Positions 1 through 5,700 of a stretch of 6,398 bases of DNA are shown in pieces. The notes under the pieces are model-generated. The model saw only the letters and a program-made list of their open reading frames with translations. It made no database searches and was not told the DNA's origin. The position numbers were made by a program, and so were the translations under genes. The DNA comes from Pirellulales bacterium (GTDB lineage Bacteria > Planctomycetota > Planctomycetia > Pirellulales > Thermoguttaceae): the NCBI GenBank assembly GCA_030617125.1, contig JAUWWA010000114.1, positions 1-6,398 of the forward strand, written 5' to 3'. The stretch's first letter is position 1; every line of letters begins with the position of its first letter.

Positions 1-28
1 CTCGTCTCTCCTCTCGCTTCTCCTCCCG
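1..28. repeat. pyrimidine-only heptamer-like tract at the window edge
   Basis: The first 28 bases are almost purely C and T and can be read as four 7-nt units, CTCGTCT, CTCCTCT, CGCTTCT and CCTCCCG. The first three fit CNCNTCT. It may be the tail of a tandem array that starts upstream of the window, similar in period to the clearer arrays at 1060-1115 and 6268-6314. It is short and of low complexity, so the 7-nt phasing could be chance. Confidence 0.3.
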
Positions 29-53
29 GCATCCGTGCTTGACCACATCCCAG

Positions 54-81
54 TTGACAGGTCCGAGTGCAGGGCTAAAAT
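54..81 (+). promoter_or_regulatory. sigma-70-type promoter of the argBDF cluster
   Basis: A perfect -35 hexamer TTGACA lies at 54-59 and a 5/6 -10 hexamer TAAAAT at 76-81, separated by 16 nt. Transcription would start near 88, leaving a leader of about 90 nt before the GTG of argB. The A/T-rich -10 stands out in a GC-rich window. I see no clear ArgR-type operator around it. The match is from the sequence; its activity is inferred. Confidence 0.6.
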
Positions 82-90
82 ACGGAGTTT

Positions 91-170
91 CCCCGGTGCG
101 GATGTTTCCGGCCGGGGGTTGTTGTTTCGTGCCGTGACGCCGCCCGATCGAGGGGCACCCCCCCGGGGAG
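91..170 (+). promoter_or_regulatory. argB leader with competing GC tracts over the ribosome binding site
   Basis: The argB ribosome binding site is GGGGAG at 165-170, 7 nt before the GTG. CCCCGG at 91-96, near the predicted 5' end of the transcript, is complementary both to CCGGGG at 112-117 and to CCGGGG at 163-168, which overlaps the binding site. A run of seven C at 158-164 could in turn pair with GGGGG at 114-118. The pairings exclude each other, so an occluded and an open form are possible. In GC-rich DNA such tracts can also be accidental. Confidence 0.25.
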
Positions 171-177
171 CCGACCC

Positions 178-1065
178 GTGGAAGAAGAAGCTATCCAGAA
201 GGCCGATGTCCTCATCGAAGCACTCACGTGGATCCGCCGGTTCCGCGGGAAGATCACCGTGATCAAGCTCGGGGGCAGCGTCATGGACGACGAGCACGCC
301 ATGACCCATCTGTTGCTGGACGTTGTCTTTATGGAGACCGTCGGCATGCGCCCGGTGGTGGTCCACGGCGGCGGAGCGGCCATCAACCGCGCGATGGCCG
401 ATGCCGGTATCCGGCCGCGATTCGTTCAGGGGCGGCGCTACACCGACGACGCCACCTTGAAAATCGTCGAGCGCGTGCTTGCCGGCGAAGTCAACGAAAG
501 GCTCACCGACCGCATCAACGAACTCGGCGGCCGAGCCCAGTCGCTAAACTTCAAAACCAACAATGTACTGCGAGGCCGAAAGATCGAAATGCTCGACGAA
601 ATCGGCTGGCCGGTCGACCTGGGACACGTCGGCGAAGTGACCGGTGTCGACGCCAAGGCGATTGAGTTGCTCTGCCAGGCCGGCGTCGTCCCGGTGATCC
701 CCTCGATGTGCACCGCCGAAAACGGCCAAGAGCTCAACGTCAACGCCGACACCGCCGCAACGGCCGTCGCAAAGGCGCTTAAGGCCGAGAAGCTCGTCTA
801 TTTGAGCGACGTCAACGGAGTACGCCGCGACAAGGATGATCCCAACTCGTTGATGCACTCGCTCACCGCCGAAGAAGCGCACCACATGATCGAGTCCGGC
901 ATGATCGACTCCGGCATGATCCCCAAGGTCCAGGCGTGTCTCGAAACGCTCGAACACGGCGTGCACAAGGTGCACATCATCGACGGTCGGTTGCGACACT
1001 CATTGCTGCTGGAGGTTTACACGAGCAAAGGAGTGGGAACGGAAATTGTGAAGAAGAGGGAGTAG
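178..1065 (+). CDS. argB: acetylglutamate kinase (arginine-sensitive type)
   Basis: This 295-residue protein phosphorylates N-acetyl-L-glutamate with ATP, the second step of arginine synthesis, in the cytoplasm. It is an amino-acid-kinase-fold enzyme of the usual length. Visible motifs are the phosphate-binding KLGGS (30-34), the HGGG loop (63-66), the substrate-binding GRRYTDD segment with R87, NVNAD (187-191, corresponding to N158/D162 of the E. coli enzyme), the catalytic-lysine segment SGMIPK (245-250, K250), HIIDGR (266-271) and GVGT (285-288). The roughly 25 residues before KLGGS, ending in WIRRFRGK, resemble the N-terminal helix of hexameric, arginine-inhibited kinases such as that of Pseudomonas aeruginosa, so feedback inhibition by arginine is likely (inference). 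The GTG start is chosen because GGGGAG lies 7 nt upstream and it yields this complete N-terminal helix. It is the first gene of the argBDF cluster. A tandem heptamer repeat runs through its stop codon. Confidence 0.96.
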   Translation: MEEEAIQKADVLIEALTWIRRFRGKITVIKLGGSVMDDEHAMTHLLLDVVFMETVGMRPVVVHGGGAAINRAMADAGIRPRFVQGRRYTDDATLKIVERVLAGEVNERLTDRINELGGRAQSLNFKTNNVLRGRKIEMLDEIGWPVDLGHVGEVTGVDAKAIELLCQAGVVPVIPSMCTAENGQELNVNADTAATAVAKALKAEKLVYLSDVNGVRRDKDDPNSLMHSLTAEEAHHMIESGMIDSGMIPKVQACLETLEHGVHKVHIIDGRLRHSLLLEVYTSKGVGTEIVKKRE

Positions 1066-1115
1066 GTGGTAGGTGGTAGGCAGTGGGTGGTAGGCAGTGG
1101 GTGGTAGGCGGTAGG
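1060..1115 (+). repeat. heptamer tandem repeat starting in the argB stop codon
   Basis: Eight consecutive 7-nt units fill 1060-1115. Four are TGGTAGG, two are CAGTGGG, one is CGGTAGG, and the first, GAGTAGG at 1060-1066, contains the argB stop codon TAG. Within it the 14-mer CAGTGGGTGGTAGG is perfectly duplicated at 1081-1094 and 1095-1108. The + strand is G-rich with many GG doublets, so a two-tier G-quadruplex in the mRNA or DNA is conceivable. The array ends about 35 nt before the argD ribosome binding site. Confidence 0.85.
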
Positions 1116-1165
1116 ATGACAAGGGCGAATACCGGATTTCATAAGGACATTAAGGAGAAGTAGTC

Positions 1166-2386
1166 GTGGATGACAATACATGGATGAGTTCTGAGGAAAC
1201 GATCAAGCTGTTCGAGCAGTACGTGATCCCCAACTACGGCCGGTTTCCCGTCTCGCTGGTTCGGGGCGAGGGGTCGTACGTCTTCGACAGCGAGGGAAAT
1301 CGCTACCTGGATCTGTTTCCCGGTTGGGGCTGTAATCTGCTGGGCCATTGTCCGGGGCCGGTCGTTGAGGCCGTGCAGAAGCAAGTATCTACGTTGATTC
1401 ACGTGCCCAACACGTGGTACATGGAGGCGCAGGGCCTTTGGGCGAAGGCGCTCAGTGAGCGAAGCTTCGGCGGCCAGGCGTTTTTCTGCAACTCGGGAAC
1501 CGAGGCCAACGAAGCGGCTATCAAGCTCGCCCGACTCCACACGCCAAAACAGCGTTACAAAATCATCACGTTCGAGGGCGGATTCCACGGCCGCACGCTC
1601 GGCTCGACCGCCGCCACCGCCCAGCCGAAGTACCACGAGGGCCTCGGCCCTTTGATGGCCGGGTTCGTCTACGCGCCCTACGGCGACCTCGACACGGTGG
1701 CCGAGCTGGTCGACGACGAAACGGCCGCGATCCTGATCGAGCCGGTCCAGGGCGAAGGCGGCATCCGCATCCCGCCGGACGGCTTTCTAAGGGGCTTGCG
1801 AAAACTGGCCGACGAAAACGAGGTGCTGTTGATCTTCGATGAAGTCCAGACCGGGTGCGGGCGGACCGGCGACTGGTTCGCCTACCAGGGTTTCGACGTG
1901 GCGCCCGACGTGATGACCCTGGCCAAGGCGATCTGCGGCGGCCTGGCCGGCGCGGCCATGCTGACCACGGCGGAAATCGCGCGAAGCCTGCGGCCGGGCA
2001 TGCACGCGGCGACGTTCGGCGGCAACCCGATCGCCGCCACCGCGGGCCTCGCGGCCATCGAAATGATCGAACACGAAAACCTGTTGGAACACGCCCGGCA
2101 GTTAAGCGGTTTCTTCCGCGAGCGGCTCGATGAGCTCCGGCGGCAGTGCGAGTTGATCCGCGAGGTGCGTATCCGCGGGCTGATGATCGGCATCGAGCTT
2201 TCCATCGAAGGCGGTCCCACCGTCAAGGCGTGCATGGACCGCCGGCTGCTGGTCAATTGCACGCAGGGCACCGTCATCCGGCTGTTGCCCGCCATGAACC
2301 TTACCCCCGAGCAAGCACAAACCGGCTGCGACATCCTGGCCGAAGTGCTCCAGCATCAGGCCGGAGGCGACGCGACACAACAGTAG
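1166..2386 (+). CDS. argD: acetylornithine aminotransferase
   Basis: This 406-residue class III PLP-dependent aminotransferase transfers an amino group from glutamate to N-acetylglutamate semialdehyde, giving N-acetylornithine (fourth step of arginine synthesis, cytoplasm). The cofactor site is complete: SGT (110-112) for the phosphate, F140-H141 in GGFHGRT for ring stacking, D225 and Q228 in FDEVQ, the Schiff-base lysine K254 in LAKA, and T283 in ATFGG. The N-terminal segment [12 protein letters not shown], in place of the more common GxxxxxLGHxHP, is one I associate with planctomycete ArgD. The GTG start is preferred over the ATG at 1184 because AAGGAG at 1152-1157 sits 8 nt before it. A related transaminase specificity, such as succinylornithine or gamma-aminobutyrate, cannot be fully excluded from sequence, but the position between argB and argF makes ArgD the clear choice. 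It lies 100 nt after argB and 20 nt before argF. Confidence 0.94.
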   Translation: MDDNTWMSSEETIKLFEQYVIPNYGRFPVSLVRGEGSYVFDSEGNRYLDLFPGWGCNLLGHCPGPVVEAVQKQVSTLIHVPNTWYMEAQGLWAKALSERSFGGQAFFCNSGTEANEAAIKLARLHTPKQRYKIITFEGGFHGRTLGSTAATAQPKYHEGLGPLMAGFVYAPYGDLDTVAELVDDETAAILIEPVQGEGGIRIPPDGFLRGLRKLADENEVLLIFDEVQTGCGRTGDWFAYQGFDVAPDVMTLAKAICGGLAGAAMLTTAEIARSLRPGMHAATFGGNPIAATAGLAAIEMIEHENLLEHARQLSGFFRERLDELRRQCELIREVRIRGLMIGIELSIEGGPTVKACMDRRLLVNCTQGTVIRLLPAMNLTPEQAQTGCDILAEVLQHQAGGDATQQ

Positions 2387-2406
2387 AAAGGGAGAGGAAC
2401 ATCGCG

Positions 2407-3324
2407 ATGCGAAACCTGCTCACGCTGGCCGATCTCGGCGCGGCTGAGATCGACCGGATTTTCTCGATCACCGAAGACCTGAAATCGAAGCACGCCAGGG
2501 GGCTCCGCGAGCCGCTCCTGCCCGGCCGCGTCATGGCCTTGCTGTTCGAGAAACCGTCGCTGCGCACCCGGGTGAGTTTCGAGGCGGGCATGATCCACCT
2601 CGGCGGGACCGCATTGTTCCTGGGGGCCGACGTGGGCTTCGGACGACGCGAAAGCATCGCCGATTTCGGACAGGTGCTCAGCCAATACGTCGACGTGATC
2701 GTGGTCCGGGCGAACCGGCACGAAATGCTGCTGGAGTTGGCCGAGCACTGCACCTGCTCGGTGATCAACGGCCTAACCGACTTCGCCCATCCGTGCCAGG
2801 CCATGGCCGACCTGTACACCATTCGCGAGTTGGCCGGCCAAGTAGAGGGGCACACGCTGGCCTGGGTCGGCGATGCGAACAACGTCGCCCGAAGCATCGC
2901 ACTGGCCTGCGGCAAGGTCGGCATGAAGATGGTCATGGCCACGCCCGAGAAGTATCAGTTCGACGACGAGTCGCTCGCCTGGATCAAGCGCCAGGCGCCT
3001 GATCTGGATCTGACCATTACCACCGACCCGCTGGAGGCTGTTCGCGATGCGGTGGTCATCTACACCGACGTATGGGCCAGCATGGGCCAGGAAAAGCATC
3101 GCCGGCAGCGCAAGAAGGACTTCGCCGACTACCAGGTGAATGCCGAGTTGATGTCGCACGCCCAGAAGGGCGCCGTCTTCATGCACTGCCTGCCCGCCCG
3201 ACGCGGCGAAGAAGTCACCGACGAAGTGATCGACGGACCGCAAAGCGTCGTCGTCCAACAGGCGGCCAACCGGATGCACGCACAAAAGGGCATCCTCGCA
3301 TGGCTGCTGGGAGCAAAGGCGTAG
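2407..3324 (+). CDS. argF: ornithine carbamoyltransferase
   Basis: This 305-residue enzyme makes citrulline from ornithine and carbamoyl phosphate in the cytoplasm. Its length is typical of the family. Carbamoyl-phosphate residues are seen in SLRTR (51-55, the family's STRTR position), R101, and HPCQ (128-131). The ornithine site shows the N121 segment INGLTD, D221 with the SMG loop (225-227), and HCLP (260-263) containing the catalytic cysteine C261; R289 follows in NRMHAQ. HCLP and DVWASMG support ornithine rather than acetylornithine or aspartate as substrate. The ATG at 2407 follows GAGG at 2394-2397 by 9 nt. The frame is open upstream into argD, but that stretch reads as a wrong-frame Arg/His/Pro-rich translation and is excluded. 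A modest oddity is ADFGQVL (85-91) where many homologues have DTARVL. It is last in the cluster and is followed by a terminator-like hairpin. Confidence 0.96.
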   Translation: MRNLLTLADLGAAEIDRIFSITEDLKSKHARGLREPLLPGRVMALLFEKPSLRTRVSFEAGMIHLGGTALFLGADVGFGRRESIADFGQVLSQYVDVIVVRANRHEMLLELAEHCTCSVINGLTDFAHPCQAMADLYTIRELAGQVEGHTLAWVGDANNVARSIALACGKVGMKMVMATPEKYQFDDESLAWIKRQAPDLDLTITTDPLEAVRDAVVIYTDVWASMGQEKHRRQRKKDFADYQVNAELMSHAQKGAVFMHCLPARRGEEVTDEVIDGPQSVVVQQAANRMHAQKGILAWLLGAKA

Positions 3325-3330
3325 AGGTGA

Positions 3331-3358
3331 ATTGCAAATCGAAGATTGCAGATTACAT
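3331..3358 (+). repeat. heptamer repeat just after argF
   Basis: Four 7-nt units follow the argF stop after 6 nt: ATTGCAA, ATCGAAG, ATTGCAG and ATTACAT, consensus ATTGCAG. It is A/T-rich, unlike the flanking genes, and shares only the 7-nt period and a CAG-like core with the other arrays. Confidence 0.5.
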
Positions 3359-3369
3359 GCAGGTCAATC

Positions 3370-3400
3370 CCCCCGAACCGCAGTCCGGGGGCGTTTGTCT
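3370..3400 (+). terminator. possible Rho-independent terminator of argBDF
   Basis: A pure-GC 6-bp stem, CCCCCG at 3370-3375 with CGGGGG at 3386-3391, encloses a 10-nt loop and is followed by CGTTTGTCTT, a weak T-rich tail. It lies 45 nt after the argF stop. The stem is short and the tail interrupted, so efficiency is uncertain. Confidence 0.45.
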
Positions 3401-3410
3401 TGGCCGGCAG

Positions 3411-3443
3411 TAGCCCCATAAAGCTGCGACCGCTGGTCGCGCC
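3411..3443 (-). repeat. dispersed hairpin repeat, copy A
   Basis: On either strand GCGACC and GGTCGC form a perfect 6-bp stem around a 3-nt loop (3426-3440). Read on the minus strand it continues into AGCTTTATGGGG, which matches the downstream flank of the hairpin at 5365-5396 except for purine transitions. Copy A starts about 15 nt beyond the stop of the zinc-ribbon gene, so it may also act as its transcription terminator, though the T tract is only three bases. Confidence 0.5.
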
Positions 3444-3457
3444 GCAAAACGCCGCAC

Positions 3458-4810
3458 CTACGGCGCCGTCACCGCCGTGCCAACCCACACGAGAAACGGC
3501 TTGGTCCCCTTGTAGCCGGCGAGGTTCTCGGCCGGGTCGGTGACGACGCTGCCCAACACCAGCACGGTGGTCTTGTCTTCAAACGGCAGCGGTCGGTCGC
3601 TCATCACAACGACCGGGCCGGGGTGACCGGCCAGTCGGATCGTCGTGGCGTATAGCCCGCCTTGCTCCTGGGTCTGCCCGGCGGCGCCTGCCAGGAGGAT
3701 CCCGCCCTTCGGGCCGCCGGCGGTTTCGATCCGTCCGGCCGCCAGGCGACCGATCTCATTCACCCGGCCCGGGTCTTCGGCCAACCGCTCACGGATGGTC
3801 TTAACCGCCTGTTTTCGATCGTCCAGTCGGGTGTCTGCGGCCTTGCCTTTGACGAACGTGAGCACGTGGCCCAGGCGGCAGAACGTGCGGTAGGCCTCGG
3901 CAGTCATTTCGCCGGTGGCGTGGTCGCCGGAGATTGCCTCGTTGGCCGCTTTCAGGGCCTTGCCCAACTCATCGGACGTGAACGACGGCGGACTGAGCAC
4001 GCCGATGTAACCATCGGGCAGCGACTGGGGTTGTGGCTCGGGTTGCGGCCCGACGACCGGCGTTGCATCTCCCGTCATCTCATCTCGCGGCGTCTGCGGT
4101 CCGTCGGCCCTTTCGGATGCCGGCTCTTGCACACGGTTGTCCGGTTTCTTCTCGGGCCATTTGACCCACTGAGGCTTGTGTTTGCACGTGTGCGCAACAC
4201 CGGGCAGGTAGATTTCCAGGAAATCGAACCGCTCGCCGCCGAAGTAGTTCAGCCCGTAGTAGGCCAGCGCCAACCCGGCGAAGCCACCGACAACCGGCTC
4301 GAGTATCACGCGAACGATGCTTTTGTGTTTCTTCCTTTTCCCGCGTGGTCTGGACACCCCGGCGGCGGCCGTTTTGCCTTCGCCTTCCGCTTCCTCTTCA
4401 GCGAAAGCGGCGAAGTCCCCGGCAACGGCGCCTTCCAAGGCGACGGCGTCGTGGCCGAGGTCGATCTCGGGCGGTTCGTCCACCTTCTTCCACGCATCGA
4501 GCGCGGGCGTTTCCGCAGCCGGCCGTCCGGAGTGCGGTTTGGCCGCGGCCGGCGTAGATGCGGCGTCCACATCCGGCACGTGGAATGGTTCGGTCACCAA
4601 GTCGGACTTGAGCATCGCGTTGGAGTCCGGCACGAGGCCTTGCGCCGCGGCGCGATCGACAGGAATCAAGGCGGGCGGGGCCGCGGCCAACGCCTCGCTC
4701 AAGGGATATTCCGCCTCGCAAAGCGGACAGCGAACGGCAGACTGCGGACCGACTCCGTCGGGAATCGTCACCACCTCTTCACACTTCGGACACTTGGAAA
4801 CGATCGACAT
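3458..4810 (-). CDS. zinc-ribbon, single-pass membrane protein of unknown function
   Basis: The product is 450 residues. An N-terminal zinc ribbon has CPKC (C7, C10) and CPLC (C28, C31), 17 residues apart. A long, low-complexity Ala/Pro/Glu-rich linker (about 40-150) follows, then a basic cluster KRKKHK (158-163) and one hydrophobic segment (about 165-191) ending in YYGLNYFGG. The basic cluster predicts the ribbon in the cytoplasm and the C-terminal part outside. After the helix come FDFLEIYLPG (195-204), a Pro/Gln/Glu-rich spacer (about 220-265) and a more ordered C-terminal domain (about 267-450). The pattern of zinc ribbon, then a GG..GL..YY helix, then DFLxxxxYLPG is one I associate with unnamed planctomycete proteins; this is recall, not a search. 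The ATG is preceded by AGGA about 8 nt upstream. It is downstream of a lipoprotein gene on the same strand (118-nt gap) and convergent with argF. Function unknown; a sensor or scaffold of the cell envelope is a guess. Confidence 0.85.
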   Translation of the reverse strand: MSIVSKCPKCEEVVTIPDGVGPQSAVRCPLCEAEYPLSEALAAAPPALIPVDRAAAQGLVPDSNAMLKSDLVTEPFHVPDVDAASTPAAAKPHSGRPAAETPALDAWKKVDEPPEIDLGHDAVALEGAVAGDFAAFAEEEAEGEGKTAAAGVSRPRGKRKKHKSIVRVILEPVVGGFAGLALAYYGLNYFGGERFDFLEIYLPGVAHTCKHKPQWVKWPEKKPDNRVQEPASERADGPQTPRDEMTGDATPVVGPQPEPQPQSLPDGYIGVLSPPSFTSDELGKALKAANEAISGDHATGEMTAEAYRTFCRLGHVLTFVKGKAADTRLDDRKQAVKTIRERLAEDPGRVNEIGRLAAGRIETAGGPKGGILLAGAAGQTQEQGGLYATTIRLAGHPGPVVVMSDRPLPFEDKTTVLVLGSVVTDPAENLAGYKGTKPFLVWVGTAVTAP

Positions 4811-4870
4811 GAAGATTCCTGAACTGCCGGGTAAACCTGGGATAAACTTGCAGTGCGTCCGGGTCTCTGT

Positions 4871-4889
4871 GACGGATGGGAAATCCGTC
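4871..4889 (-). promoter_or_regulatory. stem-loop in the leader of the zinc-ribbon gene
   Basis: GACGGAT (4871-4877) and ATCCGTC (4883-4889) form a perfect 7-bp stem with a 5-nt loop. A further ATCCGTC at 4912-4918 offers a competing partner for the same arm. If the promoter predicted at 4896-4925 is real, the hairpin sits at the very 5' end of that transcript, where it could stabilise the mRNA. There is no T tract after it on either strand, so it does not look like a terminator. Confidence 0.4.
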
Positions 4890-4895
4890 CTAAAA

Positions 4896-4925
4896 CTTAT
4901 CCCGTGGCGTCATCCGTCATGGCAA
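4896..4925 (-). promoter_or_regulatory. candidate promoter of the zinc-ribbon gene
   Basis: On the minus strand TTGCCA (4925-4920, 5/6 to the -35 consensus) is followed after 18 nt by GATAAG (4901-4896, 4/6 to the -10). The start would be near 4890, giving an 80-nt leader. It lies just past the stop of the lipoprotein gene, so the two leftward genes may be separately transcribed or the downstream one may have an extra promoter. Confidence 0.3.
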
Positions 4926-4928
4926 GAG

Positions 4929-5171
4929 CTACCGAACGCCGAGGTTCCGTTCAATCTGGATGCTCTTGTTCGAGATTGCCACGGGCTGGAGCCCGTTGTC
5001 GGCCGGGCGCAGTTGCGAACCCAGTTCGAAAGCCGGATCGTACTGAAACCGCTCGCCGCGGAGGTCGAGATTTGCACAGCCCGAAAGGCCCAAACACGCC
5101 ACGGCTGCCGCGGGAAGAAACCAGCGGCCGACGTGGCGACCCTTGCCGAACTGGACGATGGACCGGAACAT
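4929..5171 (-). CDS. small lipoprotein, unknown function
   Basis: An 80-residue protein begins MFRSIVQFGKGRHVGRW, a basic n-region, followed by the hydrophobic segment FLPAAAVACLGL and the lipobox LSGC (29-32). Signal peptidase II cleavage before C32 would leave a 49-residue lipid-anchored peptide. The mature part has a GERFQYDPAFELG stretch that recalls tiny planctomycete lipoproteins with an RFDPYP-like motif (recall only), and ends IQIERNLGVR. The ATG at 5171 is chosen because a GCAGG/GGAAGG site lies 7 nt or more upstream and the signal peptide starts there; the frame is open further upstream but reads as Arg/Cys-rich non-coding sequence. It is 118 nt upstream of the zinc-ribbon gene on the same strand. 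A role in the envelope is inferred from the signal alone. Confidence 0.72.
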   Translation of the reverse strand: MFRSIVQFGKGRHVGRWFLPAAAVACLGLSGCANLDLRGERFQYDPAFELGSQLRPADNGLQPVAISNKSIQIERNLGVR

Positions 5172-5216
5172 GCGTGAACCTGCCTTCCGGGTGGCTTGAG
5201 AAGGGGCGGGAGTTTC

Positions 5217-5291
5217 GCAGAATCGGCAAGCCAAGTCCAGCCCAGTTGCGCGAAACACGAAAAACACACCAACGGGAAAGCAGAATCGGCA
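5217..5291. repeat. 12-bp direct repeat upstream of the lipoprotein gene
   Basis: GCAGAATCGGCA occurs exactly at 5217-5228 and 5280-5291, 63 bp apart start to start. The nearer copy is 46 bp from the lipoprotein start codon. It could be a pair of binding sites, but one such 12-mer repeat is expected by chance in a window of this size. Confidence 0.3.
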
Positions 5292-5364
5292 TTGGCGGCG
5301 ACGGTGGCGTTGCACATTTCGCCCAGGTTGCCTCCGCGACCAGTCTTCACACGACATCCACTTC

Positions 5365-5396
5365 CCGCGACTGGTGGTCGCGGCTTTGTAGGGTGG
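5365..5396 (+). repeat. dispersed hairpin repeat, copy B
   Basis: CCGCGAC (5365-5371) and GTCGCGG (5377-5383) form a perfect 7-bp stem with loop TGGTG, followed by CTTTGTAGGGTGG. Compared with copy A read on the minus strand, the segment GTCGCRGCTTTRTRGGG is shared with only purine transitions. On the same strand the two hairpins match at 15 of 18 positions. Both copies are intergenic. Confidence 0.5.
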
Positions 5397-5466
5397 AGAA
5401 CCGCCGCCGCTGGCGCGGGGAGACATTAGTACTCCGACGCTGGGTTGAGCAGATACTGGCGAGGAA

Positions 5467-5494
5467 TTGTCAGTCGTCCGTCATCGGTTATCAG
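5467..5494 (+). repeat. degenerate heptamer repeat
   Basis: Four 7-nt units in a row, TTGTCAG, TCGTCCG, TCATCGG and TTATCAG, fit TNNTCNG. The TCAG core resembles the units of the array at 6268-6314. It lies in the gene-free region, not next to a stop codon. Confidence 0.4.
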
Positions 5495-5548
5495 TCCAGG
5501 AACAATTGCCTGCCATGGAAGAGTAAGGCCAGAAAGGAACAAGCGCGC

Positions 5549-5603
5549 GACGGAAAATCGCTCCGTCCCCATATTCGCGGTGAACTTCCCCATAGGACCT
5601 ATG
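5549..5603. promoter_or_regulatory. two inverted repeats upstream of the secreted-protein gene
   Basis: GACGGA (5549-5554) and TCCGTC (5562-5567) form a 6-bp dyad with a 7-nt centre; the same stem sequence occurs in the hairpin at 4871-4889. Farther on, CATAGG-A-CCTATG (5591-5603) is a perfect 13-nt odd palindrome. Such dyads are typical of dimeric regulator sites, but no regulator gene is in the window to pair them with. Confidence 0.3.
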
Positions 5604-5651
5604 CAGACGGTGCCGATAACAACAGAGGAGAACTCCGTTTGGCCGCCACCG

Positions 5652-5687
5652 GTACGGCGGCATAATCAGAGCCGGTTCCCGCCGTAC
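5652..5687. promoter_or_regulatory. 9-bp perfect inverted repeat at the promoter of the secreted-protein gene
   Basis: GTACGGCGG (5652-5660) and CCGCCGTAC (5679-5687) are exact inverted copies 18 nt apart. The right arm ends 7 nt before the probable -10 element and 34 nt before the start codon. The position over the -35 zone fits an operator; a hairpin in a transcript from farther upstream is the alternative. Confidence 0.45.
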
Positions 5688-5694
5688 AGGGTGA

Positions 5695-5700
5695 TATGAT
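5695..5700 (+). promoter_or_regulatory. candidate -10 element of the secreted-protein gene
   Basis: TATGAT matches TATAAT at 5 of 6 positions, but no good -35 is found 16-18 nt upstream (CCGGTT at 17 nt), which suggests an activator or a different sigma factor. The leader would be only about 15 nt. An alternative is CATAAT at 5661-5666 with TTGGCC at 5639-5644, 16 nt apart. Confidence 0.3.

Noticed and set aside
54..177. ArgR operator (ARG box) or T-box leader in front of argB
   Set aside because: No pair of A/T-rich 18-bp palindromes and no T-box sequence can be seen.
35..262. Open frame starting upstream of argB
   Set aside because: It starts upstream of the predicted promoter, runs into argB in another frame and has no recognisable protein features.
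1060..1115. CRISPR-like repeats
   Set aside because: Units are 7 nt and directly adjacent, with no spacers and no cas genes; a simple tandem repeat.
2146..2406. Upstream extension of argF by 87 codons
   Set aside because: The extension lies inside argD in another frame; the ATG at 2407 has a ribosome binding site and matches the usual start of the family.
3662..4822. Long open frame on the plus strand (386 codons)
   Set aside because: It is exactly antiparallel to the zinc-ribbon gene and reads as Arg/Gly/His-rich sequence without domains, while the minus strand has a ribosome binding site, CxxC pairs and a membrane helix.
4317..5177. Second plus-strand open frame (286 codons)
   Set aside because: It spans the starts of two minus-strand genes and their spacer, with Ala/Ser-rich low complexity; typical of the opposite strand of GC-rich genes.
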